A DNA stretch of 64,000 nt, taken from Aphidius gifuensis (lineage: Eukaryota; Arthropoda; Insecta; Hymenoptera; Braconidae). Shown here piece by piece: positions 40,101-49,272 of the stretch; within the stretch, counting starts at the first letter, position 1; every line of letters starts with the position of its first letter. A program made the position numbers and the translations under genes. The notes beneath the pieces are model-generated. The model ran no database searches. It was not told the DNA's origin and worked only from the letters and a program-made list of their open reading frames with translations. The stretch covers positions 15,010,963 to 15,074,962 of the forward strand of contig NC_057792.1 of NCBI RefSeq assembly GCF_014905175.1, given 5' to 3'.

Positions 40101-43100
40101 TAATCAAGTACGTCACACTGGACAAGAAGGAATGCCTATCCAAAAGTAAACCAGACTTGTGGAAAAATATTTCTCGGTCAGTGCCAACGATCACCTTACA
40201 GAAGTTACGATGGCTCATGCAATAATCTGGTTAATCCAACTTGGGGAATGGCACAAACACCCTACTCACGTCTACTGCCAGCAATTTATTCTGATGGTAT
40301 GATCAACATGTAAAAAAAAAATTCATTAATTAAAACTTTATGATAAAAAAATCAGTCAGTGAAATTTTATTACATCGTGGTAATTTATAATGACAGGTGA
40401 TAAACATCGTCACGCCTAAATCACACCCCTCATTATTGCTCCTATTACAAAACTTTTATGAGTTTGCTTTCAAAAATTTATCTATAATATAAAATGTCAT
40501 AATTATAAAAATTACGAGGTGCTATTTAACGTTGGATTTGTTGACACTATGACTACAATTTTACACGCATGGTGATTTATTTTGTAATAGAAAAAATATG
40601 ATGATTATAATATACATGAAATTCTATAGAAAAATATTTTCACCAAGAATTTCCGTGACTATCTTTTGCCATGAGCCAGTGATTTTTTTTACACAAATAA
40701 ATTAATTATTAGCCACGAGTAAAATCACCAAGCTAATTATTTCGTCAATCAATCAAAGTCAGGTTGAAATAATAAAATTGTAAAATAAAATTTAGGTATA
40801 TGGCAACCAGCACTGTCAAGAAGTGGAAGACCATTGCCACGATCAAGAGTATTGAGCTACACATTGTTTCCCGAAGTGAGAATCAAAGATCCACGCTGGA
40901 CCTTGGCTACTATGCAATATGGGCAAATCATTACTCATGATATGGCTGAACTAATAACACCACCGATGACAGGTATAATATTTTTCTGTATACTAGCATG
41001 ATAAGTAAAATTCACAGTAAAATTCGATATAACTATTTGAGAATTGAATTATAATGCCAGGTAGCCGAAATGTTCCTTGCTGCACTAATAACGGTCAACT
41101 TGCGGTACAAAATTTAAATGATCCATCATGTTTTCCTATCGTGGTTGGACCGAATGATCCAGTATATCCAATGACAACGCAATGCCTTGCTTTTCGACGA
41201 ACAGTTACTGATCAATCACTTGGCTGTCCATCGGAAAACAGATTCGCTGAGCAGGTAATTTTCCAATTTCTATAATTATTAATGTGACTATTTTAAATAA
41301 TTGTTTGTACTTATCTGACATGGGAGGCTATAGATTGGATGTACCTAAAAATTATTTATTTCAACAGATGACAAGAGTAACGCAGTTTTTAGATTTATCA
41401 TTGGTGTATGGTTCAGCTGAGACAATGGCATTGGGCCTGAGAACTGGTATCAAAGGCAAAATGTTGGCAGATATTCGTAATGGAAAAGAATGGCTTCCCC
41501 ATCATCCAAATGCATCAACAGTTTGTAATATTGATTCACCAAATGATGTCTGCTATCTTGCTGGTAATTAAATTTAAACATTTACTTTATTTAATTTAAT
41601 TATAATTTATTATAATTTTTTATAAACTCTAGGTGATGATCGAGTAAATCAAAATACCCAATTGACGGTTATTCAAATAATTCTTCTACGTGAGCATAAC
41701 AGAATTGCTGAGCGTCTCTCAGCTCTCAATCCACATTGGAGTGATGAGACAATATTCCAAGAAACCAGAAGAATTCTCATTGCAATACATCAACATATTT
41801 CTTACGTTGAATGGCTTCCTATTATTACTGGTAAAAAAATTTAAAAATAAAAAACAATTTAATAATTTATATATAATTAATTTTTTCTTTAAACTTTTTA
41901 GGTCCTGAGAATGCCTTAAAATACAAACTAATTTACAACACTGATGATTATGTTGATGATTATGATCAAAATGTAAATCCAACTGTTCTTAACGAACACT
42001 CAAATGCTGCTAATCGAGTCTTTCATTCATTGGTCGCTGGATATCTCAAGTATGAATGAATTTCTTTGACGATAATTTACTTTTAATAATTATAAACAAT
42101 TGCCAAGTATTTTCTAATTTTCTAGTAGGTTATTTAAAAGAAAGGCATAACATTATCTTTGTGTTTTCTAGACTTGTTCAAGAAAATCGTTCACCATCAC
42201 AAACATTATTACGACTGAGTGACTGGTTTCAACGACCAAGTGTTATTGAACAAGCAAACAACATGGATGCTCTCACACGTGGATTAGCTGATCAACCAGA
42301 ACAAGCTCGAGATCCATTTTACGATCATGAAGTAACAAAATATTTTTAATTATTTATTAAGCTGTTATTGTTAATTTAATTACTCAATTATTTTTTTTTA
42401 TTTTTCAGATAACTGTGTTTCTTTTTCGTATGCGGAATCGTCTTGGAAATGATTTACGAGCAACAGATATTCATCGAGCTCGTGATCATGGCCTCGCATC
42501 TTATAATGATTTTCGTGAATTTTGTGGTTTACGTCGAGCAAGAACTTGGGCTGATTTTAGTGATTTTATTTCAGCAAAAAGTATTGAAAAATTATCACAA
42601 CTTTATGAGACTCCAGATGACGTAGATCTTGCTGTTGGTGGATCACTGGAAAATAATGTTGATGGAGCTTTAACAGGTCCAACATTCCTCTGTATTCTTA
42701 TTGAACAATTTCATCGAACTCGTGTTGGTGATAGATTTTGGTACGAGAATTCAAATCCAGATACTGGTTTTACTCGAGGTGTGTTTTCATTTAAATTTAT
42801 CATTTAGAAATCAATTTAATTTTCTCCAATTAATTGTATTTTAATTTTTATTTCAAGAACAACTACGAGAAATTCGAAAAGCCAGTATTGGAAGATTGTT
42901 CTGTGACAATAGTGACAATGTTCGAAACATGCAACTTAGAGCATTCGAAATTCCATCTCCAAGGTTTGTTGAAGATAGAATAAAAAAATTTTTCCAGCTC
43001 ATGGATCATTTACTAGAAGTAACAGCTTTATATGTATACAAAAAATTTATATTTGTTTTTTTTTTTTAATTTAGTAATCCTATTATGAGATGTGAAGAAC

Positions 43101-43207
43101 TACCAGCCATTGATCTCAATCATTGGAAAGATTTCGCACCAGATGTAACAGGTCATGCTCACATTAATCACGCCCAAAATATTGGTATATTTTATAAAAA
43201 AAAATAA
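37190..43207 (+). CDS. Secreted animal heme peroxidase
   Basis: Twelve exons (37190-37277, 39049-39250, 40109-40296, 40796-40972, 41061-41254, 41368-41563, 41633-41830, 41902-42049, 42172-42331, 42409-42778, 42858-42963, 43075-43207) encode 719 residues. A signal peptide (about 1-23) precedes a propeptide-like segment and the peroxidase domain (from about 125, CGKIFLGQCQRSPYRSYDGS). The distal motif is QYGQIITHDM (200-209) with His207; Thr206 stands where myeloperoxidase has the Asp that forms a heme ester. Arg352 lies in GDDRVNQN, and proximal His370 in REHNRIA. The calcium/fold signature DLRATDIHRARDHGLASYNDFR is intact. Such enzymes oxidise halides or phenols with hydrogen peroxide in immunity, cuticle or eggshell hardening. 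Intron 1 is 1.77 kb. The end (IFYKKK) reads through a GTATAT site at 43185, so one more exon could follow instead. Confidence 0.93.
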
Positions 43208-44135
43208 ACATATTGTTTGGATATTTTTCATGAGAAATTTCAACGTCAATCGTCATATTTCGCCATGCTATACATTCATTGGCAATGTCGATTGTTTAAA
43301 TTTTTTTTTCTCAACTTCCAAACAATGTCAGGGTCAGCGTTAAATTTTTTACAAATATTTCCATCTATTATTTTCACTGATCGAATTTTTTTTACTTAAT
43401 ATATCATTTTTTAATTATTTTTTCAACGTAAAAAAGTTGAACAATCCTTACTTTAATATATACGTACTAGACTGATCAGAAACAATAAAAAAAATTTCTT
43501 CTACTTCCTGAATTTTTCAGTCAAAAAAATTAGATAACATTAGTTGGTAAATTTCAATTCCAAGTTTCATTGTCTCTTCACAAGATAATTTTTTTTTTTA
43601 TTGAAATGACACGAAAGAAAAAAAATATTACGTTAAATCAATTTAACATATAAATAAACAATAATTTTTGCTATAACGCCATCAATGAATTATTTTTTTT
43701 TTACTTTTTAAAACTGTTATGTAAAATTGTTATGAATTGTTATATTTTTTTTTGTTACTAATTGTTTTTAAATACTAATTATAATATTTTTAATAAATAA
43801 AAAATTAAAATTTGTTCTTTGAAATAATGTGTAATAATTTATTTATGATTTAAAAAAATAATATAAATCAATTGTTTGATGTGAAATTGAAGCCACAGTA
43901 AAATCCACATTGTAATTATTATGAAATATGTTTTTTTTTTGCATATTATTTAAAAAAATAAATGAAACATGCTATTTTTTATGCAATTAAACCTGATACT
44001 TTTCATTACGATGCATATTTATGAATTGCAATATTGTTATTCATGTCATTCGTGTGACAATTGAGTCAGGGCATTTAAAACAGATCCAAAAATTATTGTT
44101 CATTAATAAAAAATACATCAGATCATTCCAATAAA
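43208..44135. other. Intergenic DNA after the peroxidase gene
   Basis: AT-rich. AATAAA-type sites near 43792-43800 could end the peroxidase transcript. The last 100 bases are the presumed promoter and leader of the secreted protein gene at 44136. No other structure is seen. Confidence 0.5.
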
Positions 44136-45578
44136 ATGGAATTGACTAGAATATTTTTTTTATCAATGAGTTATCAATTTTTTATTTTTTTAAATTTACA
44201 TACAAGTGTTGAAAGTTTAATGACAAAATCAGCTGATAGATATCAGACAAGACAACTAAATGACGAGCTACAAGAAGCTAAAAAAGCATTAGAAATACTA
44301 TTCAAGTCTAGCCCTGTAATTACTGAAAAAAATAGCCAACGAAGTATTCGAAGTGTTGCGAAAGACAGTAGTGAAAAATATTCGAGCTCGGCGTTAAATT
44401 CAGATGTTTCCTCTGATGAATTGACAACAGCACAACCTGAAGAAGTAACAGCACAACCAGAAAGTACTGTCAGTAAAAATATTTTAAATAAGGCAGGAAA
44501 AAATGTAGCTACTCGGAAGAAATCATCCGATAAATCAGAAGACCAGTCTCGGGAAGTGACAAAAAAACATAAAACTGCTGAAGCTGTAGCTAAAAATGAA
44601 GAAATTGTAGTGAAAAAAAATTACGGAATGGCTAAAGCTTTAAATGAAAATGAAGATTGTAATTGCTCATGTGATAAAGAAGGAAATAACTGCAAAGAAA
44701 AACAATTATTACGTCGAAAAATGCAGACGAGAAAAAAATCATCTATAAAGTTAAATTTATCACAAGAAGAGAATTCCGACTATGATGATGATGATGATAA
44801 TAAAAATAAAAAAAATTATTACGAAGAAGAATTTAATGGGCATAAAAATAAAGCAACTGTTAAAACGAAATCTGATAGTTCAAGCTTGACAGTTGATACC
44901 GATGATAGTTCCAAGGTGAAAACTCAATATCATTCATCAAAAAGTGCTCACACAAAAAACAGTGAAAGAATTAATTATCCATCAAATAAAAAAAACGTTG
45001 AACAAAAAAAACGAGTTGATAAAAATTTACAAAGAAACTATGGAAATGATTATTATGATGATGATGATGATAATAATAGTCAGGAAGGTCAGGATGATGA
45101 TGATAGTAAACAAAGTTTATCATCGAATGAAGCAAGTTATGAAAGAGAAAAAAAAAGACGAGTGACTAAAAAAAAAATATCAGTTGATACAGTAGATGAG
45201 AGTATAGAATCTCAAAAAAATAAAAAAAAAAAAAAAGTTCAACAACATAAAAAACCAGGACACCAAAAAGATGAAGATGATGATGATGATGAAAAGTGTA
45301 TTAGAGTTTATCATTTGAGAATTCCAAGTTCACAAAAATGCTATAAAAAAAATCATCATCATCAACATGGGAATAGACATTCAACTGGTAAGTTTTATGG
45401 AGAAGAAACATCAGTTGAAAATGATTATTTTACTGAATTAAATAGTGGAAGTAAATATATAATACCAGCTGATGAATACCCTGTGAATATTTGTGATCAC
45501 TGTCGAAAAGAAATTGAAAATGAAAAATCAAGAAATGAATTACGATGTGATTCATGTGGAAGTCGAATAACAAAATAA
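44136..45578 (+). CDS. Secreted low-complexity protein with C-terminal CxxC pair, function unknown
   Basis: One uninterrupted 480-codon frame. The N-terminus (about 1-27, with FFLSMSYQFFIFLNL) is a good signal peptide, and a short helix follows (LNDELQEAKKALEILF, about 40-55). The rest is strongly charged and disordered: Lys/Ser/Glu-rich tracts alternate with poly-Asp runs (near 216-220, 310-314, 319-322, 383-388), a polylysine stretch near 362-367 and His-rich tracts near 406-415. A small Cys cluster (CNCSCDKEGNNC) lies near 176. The C-terminus has C453-x2-C456 and C471-x2-C474, spaced like a small zinc ribbon. I recognise no family. Acidic Asp-rich secreted proteins can bind calcium or mineral and can be salivary, venom or silk components; none of these is shown. 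It is the only intronless gene in the window besides Hsp70. Confidence 0.75.
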   Translation: MELTRIFFLSMSYQFFIFLNLHTSVESLMTKSADRYQTRQLNDELQEAKKALEILFKSSPVITEKNSQRSIRSVAKDSSEKYSSSALNSDVSSDELTTAQPEEVTAQPESTVSKNILNKAGKNVATRKKSSDKSEDQSREVTKKHKTAEAVAKNEEIVVKKNYGMAKALNENEDCNCSCDKEGNNCKEKQLLRRKMQTRKKSSIKLNLSQEENSDYDDDDDNKNKKNYYEEEFNGHKNKATVKTKSDSSSLTVDTDDSSKVKTQYHSSKSAHTKNSERINYPSNKKNVEQKKRVDKNLQRNYGNDYYDDDDDNNSQEGQDDDDSKQSLSSNEASYEREKKRRVTKKKISVDTVDESIESQKNKKKKKVQQHKKPGHQKDEDDDDDEKCIRVYHLRIPSSQKCYKKNHHHQHGNRHSTGKFYGEETSVENDYFTELNSGSKYIIPADEYPVNICDHCRKEIENEKSRNELRCDSCGSRITK

Positions 45579-45883
45579 TTATTTTTTTTTTTGATATAAT
45601 TATGAAATACTAATTTTCCTATTACAATTGTAATTGAATATTTTTTTCTTTATTGTGTGGTTTTTATTCTATTTCGATTGATGGAATTTCTGTTAAATAA
45701 ATTTAAAATCTCAATTTAATAAAAAAAATTAATCTACACGAAATTTTAAATATTGATTTAATTTTGATTATTATATAAGTCATTTGATATATATTAAAAA
45801 TAATTATTTTTATTTGCTTATTATTATGCTTGTAATTTTTTTTTGTACTACACCTTTTATCCTTTTTTTTTGTCCTTACCTTC

Positions 45884-46002
45884 GCCAACGACCATATCGG
45901 CCTGAATGCACCGGTTCTCGTCCGATCACCGAAGTTAAGCAGGGCTGAGCGTGGTTAGTACTTGGATGGGTGACCGCTTGGGAACACCACGTGCCGTTGG
46001 CA
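45884..46002 (+). rRNA. 5S ribosomal RNA
   Basis: A complete, about 119-base 5S rRNA gene. The ends (GCCAACGACC... and ...GTGCCGTTGGC) pair as helix I. The internal RNA polymerase III promoter is intact: an A-box-like AAGTTAAGCAGGGC (about 45931-45944), the intermediate element, and a C box TGGATGGGTGACCGCTTGGG (about 45964-45983). A T-run terminator follows at once. Animal 5S genes are usually in tandem arrays or scattered singly; only one copy is in this window. It sits between the secreted low-complexity gene and the ionotropic receptor locus. Conservation of both internal promoter and terminal pairing suggests a functional copy rather than a decayed one. Confidence 0.97.
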
Positions 46003-46005
46003 TTC

Positions 46006-46020
46006 CTTTTTTTTTTTTTG
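46006..46020 (+). terminator. RNA polymerase III T-run terminator of the 5S gene
   Basis: A run of about a dozen T residues begins three to four bases after the mature 5S end, more than the four or five needed for pol III termination. Confidence 0.9.
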
Positions 46021-46525
46021 CAATTTTTTAAAATTTATTTATAATTATAAAATGGATAAGCTTGTTATTTATTTGTTTCGTGACATTTAGCTTTTTTAAA
46101 TTTAAATTACAGGGAAAAATAAGCATATAATTTTCAGGTGCATTCAATAAGTTATACACGATACTCTTTCAGTCGAAAAGCTCTTTGCATGGGAACAAAA
46201 CAGCTGGATAGAATCAAGCTATAATTATGGAACTTTATTTTTATTTTTTTTGTCATATCGAAAAACAGTTGATGGTACTTTGCTTGTAATGTAATAGGCA
46301 ATAATTAATCGAAACTTGTTATTATTGAATAAATTTTTTTTTCTCGTTAAATAACATGAAATTACTGATCTATATTTTTCATCATTGATTATTCGACGAG
46401 TTTTTATTTGCCTGACTTTATGGGCAGTGTGGTTTTGGTCTTTTCTACAAAGTGAATTTTTTTTAAATTATACAAGTAATTTGATCAATCAAAAGTAATA
46501 GTTTAGTCTGATTTTTGAATTCACA
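46021..46525. other. Spacer between 5S rRNA and the ionotropic receptor locus
   Basis: About 500 bases of AT-rich sequence with no exon or RNA gene seen. The right part would be the receptor's original promoter. Confidence 0.5.
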
Positions 46526-48710
46526 ATGATAAAGAAATTTTTTATGCTTTGGACTATTATGGAATATTTATTTACAAGAAGCGAGTCTCTTGTAATCAAT
46601 GATCATTACAAAAAATTGATCATTGATGTGACAACAACTACTCATGCTGCGTCAAGCTTTACTGCATTTTTGTGTACAAGTCCAGGTATCAATTGAACGA
46701 TTAATATTTTCATTAATCACATTATTATATTTTATATATTTCATGCAGATGAGGCAGTTCAATTATCCAAAGACATGACTAACAATTATAAAATACATAA
46801 TCTACAAAATAATTTTAAAAATTATGAATTTTCTGTTGACAATAATCAAGTTGCTCATCAATTATTTTACATTGTTGATTTTCAGTGTGAGGACTCAGTC
46901 AACCTGTTAATCAAGGTACAAAGAGAACACAAGCACAAAATAAAAACTCTCATAAAAGCAGTTGGCATGGAATTGTAACGATCTTGGGTTCGTTTCCCAC
47001 CAGGGGCAACAATTATTTTTGCAAATTTTTAAAACAGCCATTATTATTTCAAGCCATTGAAATTTATTTATTATATTCTCTAATCATAATTAAGTTTTTT
47101 AATTATTATAAATAAAAATTATTTAATTAATTAATTACAGGCAAATTTAAGTCAAATGTTTTTAGCTCCAAGAAAATGGTTAATTCTTCAAGATCTTACA
47201 AATTCAACATCGAAATTATCACAGAATAAATTGATAAATTTATTCAATGATTTTGATGTTTATCCAGACAGTGAAGTTTATATAGCTCAGGGATATCAAA
47301 GTAAAATAAATAATAGCATTGAATTATTATCGTTATATCGTCCAAGCCCTTATCGAAATATTGTTATTGAAAATCGTGGTATTTGGGATGAACAAAATGG
47401 TCTTCGGCTTAATAATCATGATCCATCTTCAAGAAGACGAAGAAATCTTCAACAAACACCTTTGAAATCTTGCCTTGTGGTAAGACAATAAATTATATAC
47501 ATTGTATATCGTGACAATTTTTTTTGAGTATTTTTTAAATACTTTTTGGGTTAAAATAATTATATGTAACTTGTCCTAATTTAATTAGAGCTATATGAAC
47601 GTAATTAACATTCAACTCATCGAATAATTATCTTAAGAATGTAAATATTTATCAAACAGGTTACAAACCCAGATACACTGAATCACTTGACTGACGCAAA
47701 GGATAAATTTGTTGATACGATAACTAAAGTCAATTATCCATGGATACTTCATATTGTCAATCGTATTAATGCAACGTAAGTTAATTTAAATAATTATTTT
47801 CTCATTTAGCATTAGTAGCAGCTTATTTTTCAAGTAGGTAAATTCAAGTTGATATAAAAATCATTGAGTATATTATTAATTAGATCACAAATTAAAGCAC
47901 TGCAATCTTAAAATATTTTACCTGTAATTTTTAAATAAATTATAAATTAAAATACAATGGAAAATAAATTTTTTTCAAGCATAAATTTTACCGTTCGTGA
48001 TACATGGGGATATCAAGATGATAATGGCTCTTGGAGTGGTATGATTGGCTTGCTTGATCGTGGAGAAATTGATATTGGAGGAACAGCAACATTTTTGGTT
48101 TCATCACGAATTGGTGTTGTCGATTATGTTCAACTTTACACACCAACAAAGTAAATATTTAAGAATAAATTTTCGAAAAATTTAAAAGTCAACTAAATTA
48201 TGATAATACTGTTTAATTTCTGTTGTTTAATATAGATCAAAATTTATATTTCGACGACCACCATTGTCGTACGTCAGAAATTTATTTACACTTCCATTTA
48301 GTAGATCTGTTTGGATGACTATAATTATTTTTTTGAGCTTAGTTTGTCTTATATTGTACATCACTATGAAATGGGAGACAAAACATATTTGTGAAAATCA
48401 TTTAGCTGTAGTTCAGTACTCAGTTGACTGGAATCCAAATCCAGCGATAAGTGATAATTTTTTAGTAATTCTTGGAGCTGTTTCTCAACAAGGTATTACA
48501 AATATATATTTATAGAGCAAAACAATTATATTTTATTTATACCATTTTTTGGTATTCAAAAAAACAGGTGGAGAAATTTTTCCGAAATTATGGTTTAGTG
48601 GTGTGATTTTTTTTAAAACAAATATTAAAAAGCTTTTTAAATTTTAATATCTTTATTTTTTAATAATTTAAAATGGACTCAATAAATATGAATGAGACAA
48701 CGTTTAGTTG

Positions 48711-49272
48711 TAATTAGAATCAACTTGTGAATATTTAAATATCATTGCTTGACTACATCTTAATTAACGCGAAATTTAATTTAATATTAATTGTCCACAA
48801 TTGTCACAAATTAAATTATGCACGCGATCACACGCGCGCTATTAATAAATAGCTGCCCTCTCACTGGAAATGAATACACTGTTTACCCTGTTTACCCACT
48901 TATAAATTTACATATATTCAAATATATATTTACTATAGTTCGAGGACCGATCTGTATCTTTCGGGTACTGTGTATTTCATGACTTTACATATCTGATATT
49001 CTAATCAGCCGGCGTCGAGGTAAAACTAGTTGACTGGTAAGTTATATTAATAATTAAAATTTAAGTTAAAATCATAATAATTATTAATTAATATTGATAT
49101 TTTTTATTAGAAATAAACCGCAAAAATGCCTGCAATTGGTATTGACTTGGGTACGACATATTCTTGTGTTGCTGTCTGGAAAGGAGGACAAGTCGAAGTA
49201 ATTGCCAACTCTCAAGGTCACAGAATAACACCATCATACGTTGCATTCACTAAAACTGAACGTCTTATTGGC
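48711..49272 (+). repeat. Direct repeat copy 1: Hsp70 upstream region, UTR intron and first 49 codons
   Basis: About 562 bases that recur at 52329-52884. The repeat begins at TAATTAGAATCAACTTG, includes a conserved GC-bearing block (CACACGCGCGC near 48829), the untranslated intron (49037-49110, GTAAGT...TTAG) and the first 49 Hsp70 codons. The middle (about 48900-49010) has diverged and differs in length. Retention of the intron and upstream DNA shows the duplication was of genomic DNA, not of a processed transcript. Confidence 0.9.

Noticed and set aside
45387..45395. GGTAAGTTT within the secreted low-complexity gene, a possible splice donor
   Set aside because: The frame stays open across it for another 60 codons with a structured Cys4 end, and no better acceptor-exon pair was found.
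46987..46997. GGTTCGTTTCC, B-box-like site in the second intron of the receptor gene
   Set aside because: A four-pair T-stem is possible, but no matching 5' acceptor stem lies upstream, so no tRNA is called.
48711..49125. Heat-shock elements upstream of Hsp70
   Set aside because: Single GAA and TTC triplets occur, but no run of alternating nGAAn/nTTCn units was found by eye.
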